A stretch of DNA of 64,000 bases from CAJQQK01 sp963696075 (GCA_963696075.1 CAVOJD010000029.1:248001-312000), one strand, 5' to 3'; numbered from the stretch's first letter, positions 34,600 through 43,970 are shown. The notes: a model not told the origin generated them from the sequence alone. Numbers and translations: made by a program.

Positions 34600-36763
34600 C
34601 GTTGCTCTCCGCGATGTTGGGCAGGTCGTCGGTCTTGTCGAGGTAGGTGATGAGCTTCTCCAGCACCTTCCGCGTCGCCGACGAGATCAGCTTTCCGTCT
34701 GTGGCAGCCTTCTGTGCCGCACTGAGCTCCGGGTTCTGCCGCTTGAGTTCGGCAAGCCGCTCACGCTCCTCGATCTGGCGGGGATGATCAGCAAGGCCGG
34801 CGAGTGTCGGAATGTCGTAGCTCTTGTGTGCGACCGACATATAGGCCTGCCAGATCTCGGCCGGCACGCTCCCCCCCGTCATGCCTTTGCCATTCGACTG
34901 ATAGACGGGCCGGAAATCATCCCGCCCGACCCAGACCCCCGTGACGAGCTTGCCCGTGTACCCCATGAACCAGGCATCGCGGTAACTCGAACTGGTGCCG
35001 GTCTTGCCGGCGGCATGCGTGAAATCGAGCTGCGCGCGCCGCCCCGTGCCCGCCTCGACAACGCCGACCAGCATCTGGTTCATCTGCTCGACCGTCTCGT
35101 TCGAGAAGATCTGCTCCGCCTCCGGCTCATCACGCTGGCGCGAATAGACGAGTTCGCCGCGCGTGTTGAACACCTCGAGCAGCGCGTAAGGTTCCGCCTT
35201 GCGCCCTCCGTTGGCAAAAGCAGCATACCCGCCGACGTGAGAAATCGGCGTTATGCCGGTATCACCGAGCGCCATCGAGCACGACGCCCGCGGCCCATCG
35301 ATCCCGAGCCGGTTGACCAGCTTGACGACCTTCTCGCGCCCAACGCTGAGCGACAGCGCGACCGCCGTCGTATTGAGGGATCGGCGCAGCGCATCAGCCA
35401 TCGACACGCGCTGCCCGCTGCCATAGCTGCCGTTATAGTTCTTCGGGCTCCACCGGCCACATCGCACGCCGCTGTCACGCAGGCTGGTACGCGATGAATA
35501 GCCATCCTCAAGAGCCTGGGCATAGATGTAGACCTTGAAGGAAGAGCCGGGCTGGCGGCGTGCGTGCGTCGCCCGGTTGAACTGGCTCTCGCCGTAGTCG
35601 AGCCCGCCGACAATGGCGCGCACCGCACCATCCGTCTCCATCGACACCAGCGCGCTCGAGAGCTGCGATTTGCGCCCGCGCTGCTGCGCGCGTGGCACTT
35701 TGGCCAGAACGGCCTCTTCAGCAGCGTTCTGCAGATCAGCGTCAATCGTCGTGCGCGCAATCAGGACAGATGAGCGCCGGTCCGTGATCTTGCGCTTGAT
35801 TTCCTCATAGGCGTAGTCGAGGAACCAGTCCGGGCTGTTTGCCGTCCGCGTATCGATGGGCTCGGCCGGGTTGAGGCGGGCTTCGTAGACCTGCCCCGCG
35901 GTATAGAAGCCAGCCTCGACGAGGTTTGACAGGACCTCGTTCGCGCGCGCGCGCGAGGAAGCCAGATTGATGTGGGGGGCAAACTTGGTCGGCGCCTTGA
36001 AGAGACCCGCGAGCATTGCAGCTTCCGCCATCGAGATGTCGCGAACCGATTTGCCGAAGTAGAATTGGGAGGCAGCTTCAACGCCGAAGGCGCCGCCGCC
36101 CATATAGGCGCGGTCGAGATAGAGCTTCAGGATCTCTCGTTTGGTCAATCGCGATTCAAGCCAGAACGACAGGAAGACTTCCTTGATCTTGCGCGTGATG
36201 GAGCGCTCGGGCGAAAGAAACAGGTTCTTGGCGAGCTGCTGGGTCAAGGTCGATCCGCCCTGGACGACGGAGTTGGCGCGAAGGTTTTCTATGAGGGCGC
36301 GGGTCGTACCAAGGAAGTCGACGCCGATATGCTCAAAAAAGCGCCGGTCTTCCGTCGCCAGCGCCGCCTTGATCATGTAGTCGGGAATTTCCTCAAGCGG
36401 GACGGCATTGTTGATGTTGATGCCGCGCTTGCCGATCACATTGCCGTTGCGATCCTGGAAGGTAACGGAGAAGTCGTCGAGCGCCAGCCAGTTCTTGCGG
36501 TCGATTTCCTCGAACGCCGGCAACGCGAGCACATAAAGAACCACGAGCCCCCCGGCGCCAATGGTCAGCCCCTCGGACGCCAGTTCATTGGCGATTCGGG
36601 TCCAACCGTGGAGCCGGAAACGGGCAAAGAAACTCGACGCCGCCATGTAGCGGCTCTTGACCCACTGCCAGGACTGCGAGAGGCTTGAGTCAATCCAGGC
36701 ATCAAGTCCCAGCCAGTTGATGAGCCGGTCACGACCACCTTGTCGAAAAAACCAATCGCTCAA
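34571..36763 (-). CDS. Penicillin-binding protein 1A family, bifunctional
   Basis: 730-residue class A PBP that polymerises and cross-links murein. A cytoplasmic N-terminus and one helix (TIGAGGLVVLYVLALPAF) precede the GT51 glycosyltransferase with EDRRFF and GGSTLTQQLAKN. The transpeptidase has all three motifs: SSFK (in RQPGSSFKVYIY), SLN (in LRRSLNTTAV) and KTGTS. A C-terminal coiled region (RQIEERERLAELKRQNPEL) follows. First gene of a three-gene minus-strand unit with the DUF1214- and DUF1254-like genes. Divergent from the YcgN-like gene. Confidence 0.95.
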   Translation of the reverse strand: MSDWFFRQGGRDRLINWLGLDAWIDSSLSQSWQWVKSRYMAASSFFARFRLHGWTRIANELASEGLTIGAGGLVVLYVLALPAFEEIDRKNWLALDDFSVTFQDRNGNVIGKRGININNAVPLEEIPDYMIKAALATEDRRFFEHIGVDFLGTTRALIENLRANSVVQGGSTLTQQLAKNLFLSPERSITRKIKEVFLSFWLESRLTKREILKLYLDRAYMGGGAFGVEAASQFYFGKSVRDISMAEAAMLAGLFKAPTKFAPHINLASSRARANEVLSNLVEAGFYTAGQVYEARLNPAEPIDTRTANSPDWFLDYAYEEIKRKITDRRSSVLIARTTIDADLQNAAEEAVLAKVPRAQQRGRKSQLSSALVSMETDGAVRAIVGGLDYGESQFNRATHARRQPGSSFKVYIYAQALEDGYSSRTSLRDSGVRCGRWSPKNYNGSYGSGQRVSMADALRRSLNTTAVALSLSVGREKVVKLVNRLGIDGPRASCSMALGDTGITPISHVGGYAAFANGGRKAEPYALLEVFNTRGELVYSRQRDEPEAEQIFSNETVEQMNQMLVGVVEAGTGRRAQLDFTHAAGKTGTSSSYRDAWFMGYTGKLVTGVWVGRDDFRPVYQSNGKGMTGGSVPAEIWQAYMSVAHKSYDIPTLAGLADHPRQIEERERLAELKRQNPELSAAQKAATDGKLISSATRKVLEKLITYLDKTDDLPNIAESNDAFVPIRAR

Positions 36764-36857
36764 ATCTAATATCTCCCGCCCACGGCGCCCCAGCGGCCGC
36801 GTTTGATGGCCCAGATGAATTCGGCTGGCGAACTGTCACAAGGAATTTGCTCATACC

Positions 36858-37376
36858 ATGGTTCGTAAGGCGAAATCGAGTTCCGCGGGCAAGGATCACG
36901 TGCAAATCGGCAACAAAGCCGCAGGCGATACCCCGGACGCGGAGGCACCGTTCTGGCGGGTGAAGCAACTCGGCGAAATGAACCGCGACGAATGGGAATC
37001 ACTGTGCGACGGTTGCGGGCGCTGCTGCATGCTCAAATTGGAGGATGAAGACACCGGTATCATCTATTTGACACGCCTTGCCTGTCGCCTGCTCGACATC
37101 GGCCAATGCCGCTGTAGCGATTATCAAAACCGCCACAGCCGCGTCCCCGACTGCCTGTCGCTCGACACCGACATGGTGGCCGCATTGAGCTGGTTGCCGG
37201 AGACGTGCGCCTATCGCCTCGTGCATGAAGGCCGCGAGCTGGCCTGGTGGCATCCGCTGGTATCGGGCAGCCGTGAAACGGTTCACGAGGCCGGGATCTC
37301 CGTTCGCGACTGGGCCATGCCGGAAACCGAGAAACGCGCAGAAGAAATGCACAAGTACCTCGTCGCCGAGGATTAG
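36858..37376 (+). CDS. YcgN-family cysteine-cluster protein (UPF0260)
   Basis: 172 residues. The cysteine cluster CDGCGRCCML with later CRLLDIGQCRCSDYQNR and PDCLSL is that of the Fe-S/zinc-cluster YkgJ/YcgN group. ETCAYRLV and LAWWHPLVSGSRETVHEAG complete the UPF0260 signature. A basic, lysine-rich N-terminal 25 residues precede the domain. Role unknown; a metal cluster is expected from the cysteines. Confidence 0.92.
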   Translation: MVRKAKSSSAGKDHVQIGNKAAGDTPDAEAPFWRVKQLGEMNRDEWESLCDGCGRCCMLKLEDEDTGIIYLTRLACRLLDIGQCRCSDYQNRHSRVPDCLSLDTDMVAALSWLPETCAYRLVHEGRELAWWHPLVSGSRETVHEAGISVRDWAMPETEKRAEEMHKYLVAED

Positions 37377-37606
37377 GCTGCGTCTCACACGCAGCAAGCG
37401 TGTGGCAACCTTGGCGCGCAAGGCTGTCATGCCGTTCGCGCGCTCGCGCTGATGCATTCGCGCCGCTATAGCTGGTGGCAATAGAGCAACGAGATGGGTG
37501 CGCGGTGAACTGTAGATGATCTTCGGCGCGGGCCGAAGACGGTTGAGAGGCGGCTGACCCGACCGGTCGCGAGCACAGGCCGGATCAGGAGGACGACATA
37601 CGCGCA
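37377..37606. other. Spacer between YcgN-like gene and DMT transporter
   Basis: About 230 bp with AGGAGG near 37587-37592 serving the next gene. I see no other feature. Confidence 0.4.
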
Positions 37607-38533
37607 TTGAAAACAGCTTGGGCCGAATTGCCTGCGGTCTCGCGCGGAATCATTCTGATGCTCGTGACGACGGTGCTGTTCACCGCGATGCACGCTGCGA
37701 TTCGCCACGTGACGAAGGAACTGCCCCCGATCCAGGTCGCATTCTTTCGCGCCTTCTTCGGGCTCCTGATCTTCATTCCCGTCATCTGCCGCAGCGGTTT
37801 CGGTTTCCTCTATACAAAGCGCATCGGCATGCACATTTTGCGTGCCGCACTGAATGTCTGCGCGATGTTCCTCTTCTTCACCGGCCTTGCCGTCACGCCG
37901 ATTTCGAAGGTGACGGCGCTGAGCTTCACATCACCACTCTTCCTCGCGGTCCTCAGTGTCGTCTTTCTGGGCGAGCGCATGCGTATCCGCCGCTGGACGG
38001 CGACGCTGCTCGGGTTTCTTGGCATGTTGGTGATCGTGCGCCCGGGCTTCGTTGAACTTGACGAAGGCTCGCTGATGGTCGTCACGTCGGCGGCGATCTG
38101 GTCGGTGACCATGATCGTGATCAAGCTCCTCCTGCGCACGGAATCGAGCATGACCATCACCGGCTATGTGTCGATTTTCCTGTCTCTGTTTGCGCTCGGA
38201 CCAGCCCTCTATGTCTGGGAGGATCCAAGCCTCAATGCGTGGGGTTGGATGATCTTCATCGGTGTGATCGGCACAGCTGCTCAATTTCTGCTCGCCGAAG
38301 CGCTGCGTGAAGCCGATGCCGGAGCGATCATGCCCTTCGATTTCCTCAAGCTCGTGTGGGCGTCGCTGTTTGGCTATTACCTCTTCGCCGAGGTGCCGGA
38401 TGCCTTCACGTGGATTGGTGCATCGATCATCTTTGCAAGCGGCACCTATATCGCCTACCGCGAGAATGCCGTGGCGCGCGAAGCCCGCCGCCAGGAGAAC
38501 GCCGCCAAGGCCGCAGCCGAGACGAAAAAATGA
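37607..38533 (+). CDS. DMT-superfamily (EamA) transporter
   Basis: 308 residues with ten predicted helices arranged as two EamA repeats. The N-terminal repeat includes HVTKELPPIQVAFFRAFFGL and SFTSPLFLAVLSVVFLGERM, the second FDFLKLVWASLFGYYLFAEV. Such proteins export amino acids, purines or other metabolites. The substrate is unknown. TTG 37607 is the first standard start, but it lies 14 bp from the strong AGGAGG. An in-frame ATA at 37598 sits at ideal spacing, so the true start is uncertain. Hydrophilic, alanine/lysine-rich C-terminus. Confidence 0.9.
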   Translation: MKTAWAELPAVSRGIILMLVTTVLFTAMHAAIRHVTKELPPIQVAFFRAFFGLLIFIPVICRSGFGFLYTKRIGMHILRAALNVCAMFLFFTGLAVTPISKVTALSFTSPLFLAVLSVVFLGERMRIRRWTATLLGFLGMLVIVRPGFVELDEGSLMVVTSAAIWSVTMIVIKLLLRTESSMTITGYVSIFLSLFALGPALYVWEDPSLNAWGWMIFIGVIGTAAQFLLAEALREADAGAIMPFDFLKLVWASLFGYYLFAEVPDAFTWIGASIIFASGTYIAYRENAVAREARRQENAAKAAAETKK

Positions 38534-38798
38534 TGCGCTATCGAGGTGATATCCGCGATCGTGAAGTTATCCGCGTAGGCCGAGGCTGTGATAGTCTGGC
38601 GAGGCGCCAGGTGTGGCGCGAAAAATGACATAAAAAATCAATAAAAACAGATAGTTAAATGGATATCCACGTTGACAGCGTGACGCTTGTCAGGTAGGTT
38701 TCTGCTATAACGCGAAAACTGAAACGACGGCCCGGCAGCGATCGCCACGCGGCCCGTTTCGCGTCTTTCTAAAACCAAGAAAATCGAGCGCAGCTGGC
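38534..38798. promoter_or_regulatory. Upstream region of the GTA cluster
   Basis: 265 bp of non-coding DNA. A hairpin with CTGGCG/CGCCAG stems lies at 38596-38610 without a T-run. The stretch 38622-38662 is strongly AT-rich against the GC-rich background. A long palindrome and TATAAC follow, making this the likely promoter of the whole GTA cluster. Confidence 0.5.
38673..38711 (+). promoter_or_regulatory. Candidate GTA promoter with operator-like palindrome
   Basis: TGACA-GCG-TGA-CGC-T-TGTCA (38673-38692) is an inverted repeat with one bulged base. TATAAC at 38706-38711 is a good -10 element, but no -35 box lies at 16-18 bp, so the palindrome occupies the place of a -35 and suggests activator-dependent transcription. 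Confidence 0.45.
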
Positions 38799-39401
38799 AT
38801 GACGACGTTGAGCGACGGCGACTGGCGGCGCGTGGAAAAGGCATACCGGGACAACACGGAAACGGTGGACGAGATCGCGCGACGCTTCGGTGTGGCGGCA
38901 AGTACGATCCGCCGCCGGCGAAAGATGGAGAACTGGCCGTCACGTGCTGGCGGGCGCGGGCAACCGGGCGACGGCCTGTCGCCGTCTCCGTCTTCACTCT
39001 TGGCGGTGGCTCCAGCGTCTCGATTGCCGCCTGAGCGGACCGAGCCGCAAGAGGCGACGGCGGCGGCGGGACGCGGTGAAGTGATCCGGCGCTTCTATCA
39101 TCTGATCGAAATCAAACTGGAACAAATGGAGGTAGACATGGCGCGCCGTGAAGACCGCACGCCCGCCGATAACGAGCGCGACACCCGCGCGCTGGGCACA
39201 TTGATCCGCAACTTCGAGAAGGTTTTCGGCCTCGAGCGTGAGCAGGTAAGCGATGGTGATACGACAGGGGCCGGCGGCAAGCGAGAGCGCGACGAGCAGG
39301 CCGAGGCGGAGGCCCTTCGCCGCGAGCTTGCAGAGCGCCTTGTTCGACTTCGCAACGCAAACCACGGCGCCGGTGGACGATCTGGCGGCGGCGCTCGGTG
39401 A
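38799..39401 (+). CDS. GTA small terminase-like protein (g1)
   Basis: 200 residues. The N-terminal DNA-binding helix-turn-helix (residues about 8-48) reads WRRVEKAYRDNTETVDEIAR then RFGVAASTIRRRRKMENW. A variable Pro/Ser-rich linker is followed by helices rich in charged residues (IRRFYHLIEIKLEQMEVDMA and a coiled AEALRRELAERLVRLRN tail), likely the oligomerisation part. Phage TerS recognises DNA and feeds it to the large terminase. In GTAs recognition is relaxed, which matches random packaging. First gene of the cluster. Its 3' end overlaps the large terminase frame. Confidence 0.85.
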   Translation: MTTLSDGDWRRVEKAYRDNTETVDEIARRFGVAASTIRRRRKMENWPSRAGGRGQPGDGLSPSPSSLLAVAPASRLPPERTEPQEATAAAGRGEVIRRFYHLIEIKLEQMEVDMARREDRTPADNERDTRALGTLIRNFEKVFGLEREQVSDGDTTGAGGKRERDEQAEAEALRRELAERLVRLRNANHGAGGRSGGGAR

Positions 39402-40659
39402 CATTGATCCAGCGGAACTGAAGGGGCTTCTCTACAACTGGGAAGTCTGGGCCCGTGATGACCAATTGCCGCCGCTGGATGATGAGTGGCGCACATGGCT
39501 CATTCTGGGCGGGCGCGGTGCCGGCAAGACGCGAGCGGGGGCGGAATGGGTCCGCGCCCAGGCATTGGGCCGGCCACCCTTCGCAGACCGGCCGGCCGAA
39601 CGGATCGCCTTGGTTGCCGAGACCTATCACGACGCCCGCGCCGTCATGGTCGAAGGAATTTCGGGCCTGCTGGCAATCCATGCGCCGCATGAGCGACCGG
39701 TTTTCTACGCGTCGCGCGGCGAACTCGAATGGCCGAACGGCGCCATCGCACAGATTTTTTCAGCCGAGGACCCGGACGGACTACGCGGCCCGCAATTCGA
39801 CGCCGCCTGGTGTGACGAGATCGCAAAATGGCGCCGCGCGGAGGCGGCCTGGGACATGCTCCAGTTCGCGCTGCGGCTGGGCGAGAGCCCGCGTGCGGTG
39901 GCAACGACGACACCGCGCCGCAACGCGCTGCTGGAGCGGTTGCTGGCCGATGAGCGCGTCGCACTGAGCCGCGCCACGACGTACGACAACCGGCCCTACC
40001 TGGCCGCAGCCTTCATCGACGAAATGGAGCGGCGCTATGAAGGCTCTGAGCTCGGCCGCCAGGAACTCGATGGCGAATTGATCGACGAATTGCGCGGAAC
40101 GCTCTGGCAGCGTCCATGGATCGACGAGGTGCGGGTCGCGCGGGCACCGGATCTGCGGCGGATTGTGATCGGTGTCGACCCGCCGGTCTCGAGCGGCGAG
40201 AACGCGGACGCTTGCGGGATCGTGGCCGTCGGAATGGGCGATGGCGGCAAGGCCTATGTCCTGGCTGACCGGACCCTTCAGGGCGAGCCGCCCAACGTAT
40301 GGGCACGCGCGGTCCTCGATGCCTATCGTGAGTTCTCGGCCGATCGCATCGTTGCCGAAGTCAATCAGGGCGGCGACCTGGTCGAGACGGTGATCCGCCA
40401 GTTTGATGCGGCAGCCCCGATCACGAAGGTCAGGGCAACCCGCGGCAAGTGGGTGCGCGCGGAGCCGGTCGCAGCACTCTATGCCGAGCGCCGGGTCTCG
40501 CATGTCGACCGGCTCGAGGCACTTGAAGCTGAACTGCTGAACTTCACCGGTGATGGCACCGTCGGTGGCAAAAGCCCCGACCGCCTGGATGCGCTTGTTT
40601 GGGCGCTGACCGATTTGATGATGACGCCTGAGGCACCACCGCGCCTGAGGTTTCTCTAG
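39253..40659 (+). CDS. GTA large terminase (g2)
   Basis: Up to 468 residues. The packaging ATPase domain has Walker A GGRGAGKTRAGAEW and Walker B-like AAWCDEIAKWRRAE. The C-terminal RNase H-like nuclease begins near IVIGVDPPVSSGENADACGI. It drives DNA into the capsid and cuts it. The start is uncertain: ATG 39253 overlaps g1 by 149 bp. Downstream in-frame TTG codons near 39330 would shorten this overlap while keeping the conserved ALGDIDPAELKGLLYNWEVW region. Confidence 0.94.
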   Translation: MVIRQGPAASESATSRPRRRPFAASLQSALFDFATQTTAPVDDLAAALGDIDPAELKGLLYNWEVWARDDQLPPLDDEWRTWLILGGRGAGKTRAGAEWVRAQALGRPPFADRPAERIALVAETYHDARAVMVEGISGLLAIHAPHERPVFYASRGELEWPNGAIAQIFSAEDPDGLRGPQFDAAWCDEIAKWRRAEAAWDMLQFALRLGESPRAVATTTPRRNALLERLLADERVALSRATTYDNRPYLAAAFIDEMERRYEGSELGRQELDGELIDELRGTLWQRPWIDEVRVARAPDLRRIVIGVDPPVSSGENADACGIVAVGMGDGGKAYVLADRTLQGEPPNVWARAVLDAYREFSADRIVAEVNQGGDLVETVIRQFDAAAPITKVRATRGKWVRAEPVAALYAERRVSHVDRLEALEAELLNFTGDGTVGGKSPDRLDALVWALTDLMMTPEAPPRLRFL

Positions 40660-40689
40660 CGCGAACTGTTGGGTTTTTCGGAGCAAACA

Positions 40690-41886
40690 ATGTCGACACT
40701 TTTGGAACGCCTGGCCGGCAGGCTTTGGCGAACGCCGACGCCTGTCCTGGATTCGAAATCAGGGGGTGGCCCGCTCGTTGCGATCAACGGTCTCGGCCGG
40801 CCAGCCTGGAGTTCGCGTAATTATGCCGGCTTCGCCCGGGAAGGCATGATCCAGAACGCAGTCGTCTATCGCTGTATCCGCATGATGGCGGAAGCGGCGG
40901 CCTCCGTTCGCCTCGAAGCCCACGTCGGGCGCGAAATCGTGGCGGACCATCCTCTGCTCGAACTTGTCGAGAGGCCGGCGACCGGCCGCACGCGGTTTGA
41001 CTTTTTCGAGCACTGGTATGGCACCCTGCTGGTCTCCGGCAACGTCTTTGTGCATGCCGCTGCAGCCGGCGGCCGAATCCAGGAATTGCACCTTCTCCGG
41101 CCCGATCGCACGACCATCGTCGCTGGTCGGGACGGCTGGCCGGCGGGCTTTGAGTACCAAGCCGACGGCCGCCGCATCATCTATGATGGCGAGGCGCTCG
41201 ATGGCATTGACGAGGTTCTCCACGTCAAGCTGTTCCACCCAAGCGATGACCACTATGGCCTGAGCCCGGTTGAACCTGCAGCCAGCGCCATCGACATTCA
41301 CAACGCCGCCTCCCTCTGGAGCAAGGCACTGCTCGACAATGCAGCGCGTCCTTCAGGCGCCCTGGTCTACAGCGCCGGCGGGCACATGTCCGGCGAGCAG
41401 TACGATCGTCTGAAAGGCGAGCTGGAGCAGAGCTTCCAGGGTGCGCGCAACGCGGGCCGCCCGATGCTGCTCGAGGGCGGGCTCGACTGGAAGGCGATGA
41501 GCCTTTCCCCGCGCGACATGGATTTCGTCGAGGCGAAGAATGCCGCCGCACGTGAAATCGCCCTCGCGCTCGGCGTCCCGCCGATGCTGCTGGGTATTCC
41601 CGGTGACAACACCTACGCGAACTACCAGGAGGCCAACCGCTCGTTCTGGCGCCAGTCGGTTCTGCCGCTGGTCGAACGGACCGCGCGGGCGCTCTCGATC
41701 TGGCTCGCACCCGCCTTCAACGATCGGGTCGTGCTGCGGGCCGCGATCAACGAGATCGACGCGCTCGCCCCGGAACGTGAGGCGCTGTGGCGCCGTATCG
41801 AGGCGGCATCCTTCCTCACCGAGGACGAGAAACGTGCAGCCGTTGGCTATGGCGAACTGAACGCGCCGGCCAGCGACGACGCGTGA
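40690..41886 (+). CDS. GTA portal protein (g3, HK97 family)
   Basis: 398 residues. Forms the dodecameric ring at one capsid vertex through which DNA enters and to which the connector binds. The HK97 portal features are visible: NAVVYRCIRMMAEAAASVRL, HPLLELVERP, HVKLFHPSDDHYGLSP and REIALALGVPPMLLGIPGDN. ATG 40690 is 30 bp after the terminase stop. A TTG at 40669 would add seven residues. Confidence 0.95.
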   Translation: MSTLLERLAGRLWRTPTPVLDSKSGGGPLVAINGLGRPAWSSRNYAGFAREGMIQNAVVYRCIRMMAEAAASVRLEAHVGREIVADHPLLELVERPATGRTRFDFFEHWYGTLLVSGNVFVHAAAAGGRIQELHLLRPDRTTIVAGRDGWPAGFEYQADGRRIIYDGEALDGIDEVLHVKLFHPSDDHYGLSPVEPAASAIDIHNAASLWSKALLDNAARPSGALVYSAGGHMSGEQYDRLKGELEQSFQGARNAGRPMLLEGGLDWKAMSLSPRDMDFVEAKNAAAREIALALGVPPMLLGIPGDNTYANYQEANRSFWRQSVLPLVERTARALSIWLAPAFNDRVVLRAAINEIDALAPEREALWRRIEAASFLTEDEKRAAVGYGELNAPASDDA

Positions 41887-41939
41887 TCCGTCGCAAACGA
41901 CGGGCCAAACCGAGTACCGAAATCCCCGAGGGAGATGTG

Positions 41940-42659
41940 ATGAGTGAGTTTTATCCGACGCCGCTCCGGCGCGCGGACGAGGTCAAGTTCTGCGCATTCG
42001 ACCTGAAACAGGTCGACATGGAAGGCACCTTCGAAGGTTATGCGAGCTTGTTCAACCGCCAGGATATGGGGCGCGACGTCGTCCTGCCTGGCGCCTTCCG
42101 CCAAAGCATCGCCAAACGCGGCGCCAGTGGCGTACGCATGCTCTACCAGCACGACCCATCGACACCGATTGGTGTGTGGCAGCGCCTTTACGAGGATGCC
42201 CGTGGCCTTTTCGTGCGTGGCCGCATCATGACCGAGGTCGCCAAGGGCCGCGAAGTTCTCTCGCTGATGCGGGCCGGCGCGCTGGATGGTCTCTCGATCG
42301 GCTTTCGCGCAGAGGAGGGCGTGCGCGATCGACGGACCGGCGTGCGCCGGCTGAAGTCGATCGATCTCTGGGAAATCTCGGTCGTGACATTTCCGATGCT
42401 GCCGGAAGCGCGCGTATCGAAAGTGAAGGCGAGCGCCGCCCCGCGCCGGCTCCCGACCGAACGAGAATTCGAACGCTGGCTCACGCAGGACGCTGGGTTC
42501 ACGCGATCGCAGGCCCGCGCAGTGATGCGCTCCGGCCTCAAGGGGCTCGATCCCATGCGGGATGCGGGTGAGAGCCCGGCCATGCAGCAGGTGCTGGCCA
42601 CACGGTTCGCCGAGGCCGCTCGGCTGATCCGTACGTCAAACGGCAGGTCCCCGCTTTGA
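41940..42659 (+). CDS. GTA prohead protease (g4, HK97 U35 family)
   Basis: 239 residues. Serine protease that trims the capsid during head maturation. The HK97 protease pattern is seen: FEGYASLFNRQDMGRDVVLP, the catalytic His in MLYQHDPSTPIGVW and the catalytic Ser in LDGLSIGF, then EISVVTFPMLPEA. A basic C-terminus may act as scaffold. ATG 41940 is preceded by GAGGGAGA. An upstream open frame overlaps the portal gene and is not credible. Confidence 0.94.
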   Translation: MSEFYPTPLRRADEVKFCAFDLKQVDMEGTFEGYASLFNRQDMGRDVVLPGAFRQSIAKRGASGVRMLYQHDPSTPIGVWQRLYEDARGLFVRGRIMTEVAKGREVLSLMRAGALDGLSIGFRAEEGVRDRRTGVRRLKSIDLWEISVVTFPMLPEARVSKVKASAAPRRLPTEREFERWLTQDAGFTRSQARAVMRSGLKGLDPMRDAGESPAMQQVLATRFAEAARLIRTSNGRSPL

Positions 42660-42705
42660 AGCGGGCTGCCTCCCCATCATTCGACTGACAGGAGCAGAAA
42701 CTGAA

Positions 42706-43944
42706 ATGAACGATCATGATTACGAAACGAAGACGGCGGGCGGTGACGTCTCCGCGGCCTTCGACGACTTCATGCAGGCATTCGAAGCCTTCAAGGAAAC
42801 CAATGACGAACGCCTCGGTTCAATCGAACGGCGCATGTCGGCTGACGTCGTGACCACCGACAAGCTGTCACGCATCGACCGCGCCATGGATGAGCAGAAG
42901 CGCGTCATCGATGAACTGACGCATCGCGCAACGCGCCCGGGGCTCGCGCGCAACCGGGTCCAATCAGGGGCAGCACTTCAGCACAAGTCGGCCTTCCATG
43001 GCTACGTCCGGTCCGGTGAGACGGCGACGCTGCGTGACCTCGAAGGCAAGGCCCTCTCGGTCGGCTCCGATCCGGACGGCGGCTACCTGGTGCCGGACGA
43101 AACCGAGACGGCGATCAACTCGGCGTTGCGGGATATTTCGCCCATCCGTGCCATCGCCGGTGTCCGCCAGGTCTCCGGCACCGTTCTCAAGAAACCGTTC
43201 GCGGTAAGCGGAGCAGCGACCGGCTGGGTCGGTGAGACAGCATCGCGGCCCGAAACGTCGAGCCCGACGCTGGCGGAACTGTCGTTCCCGACGATGGAAC
43301 TCTACGCGATGCCGTCGGCGACCCAGTCGCTGCTCGACGATAGCGCCATCGACATCGACCAGTGGATCGCGGATGAGGTGCGCCTGGCATTCGCCGAGCA
43401 GGAAGGCACAGCCTTCGTCAACGGCGATGGCGTCAACAAGCCGGCAGGCTTCATGACTGCGACGACCGTCGACAACGCCTCGTGGAGCTGGGGCAATATC
43501 GGTACCATCTCAACCGGCGTGGCCGGTGGCTTCCCGACGAGCGCGCCAGCCGACGTCCTCATCGACCTCGTCTACGCGGTCCGCTCCGGCTACCGCGCCA
43601 ACGCCCACTTCGTCATGAACCGCCAGACCCAGTCGGCGGTGCGCAAGCTCAAGGACGATGCAGGCAACTACCTCTGGCAGCCGGCGCATGCACCCGGTGA
43701 GGCGCCGACCCTGATGGGCTTCCGCGTCGCCGAGGTCGAGGATATGCCCGACATCGCAGCCGACGAACATGCGATTGCGTTCGGTGATTTCGCACGCGGC
43801 TACCTGATCGTGGACCGTGTCGGAATTCGGATCCTGCGTGATCCCTACTCCGCCAAGCCCTACGTCCTGTTCTACACGACCAAGCGCGTTGGCGGCGGCA
43901 TCCAGGACTTCGACGCGATCAAGTTCCTGAAATTCGGCGCCTAG
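42706..43944 (+). CDS. GTA major capsid protein (g5, HK97 fold)
   Basis: 412 residues. The N-terminal coiled delta-domain (FDDFMQAFEAFKETNDERLG to about residue 100) should be removed by the protease. The HK97-fold shell domain follows (SDPDGGYLVPDETETAINSA, AFAEQEGTAFVNGDGVNKPAGF, HFVMNRQTQSAVRKLKD, IAFGDFARGYLIVDRVGI). SD sequence AGGAG lies upstream. Two strong stem-loops follow its stop and may affect how much capsid is made relative to downstream genes. Confidence 0.96.
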   Translation: MNDHDYETKTAGGDVSAAFDDFMQAFEAFKETNDERLGSIERRMSADVVTTDKLSRIDRAMDEQKRVIDELTHRATRPGLARNRVQSGAALQHKSAFHGYVRSGETATLRDLEGKALSVGSDPDGGYLVPDETETAINSALRDISPIRAIAGVRQVSGTVLKKPFAVSGAATGWVGETASRPETSSPTLAELSFPTMELYAMPSATQSLLDDSAIDIDQWIADEVRLAFAEQEGTAFVNGDGVNKPAGFMTATTVDNASWSWGNIGTISTGVAGGFPTSAPADVLIDLVYAVRSGYRANAHFVMNRQTQSAVRKLKDDAGNYLWQPAHAPGEAPTLMGFRVAEVEDMPDIAADEHAIAFGDFARGYLIVDRVGIRILRDPYSAKPYVLFYTTKRVGGGIQDFDAIKFLKFGA

Positions 43945-43970
43945 CACCCTCTGGCAGCCGAAGTCGGACC

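Noticed and set aside
38596..38610. CTGGCG/CGCCAG hairpin downstream of the DMT gene as a terminator
   Set aside because: Six pairs with a three-base loop, but no T-run and 60 bp from the stop. Not listed as a separate terminator.
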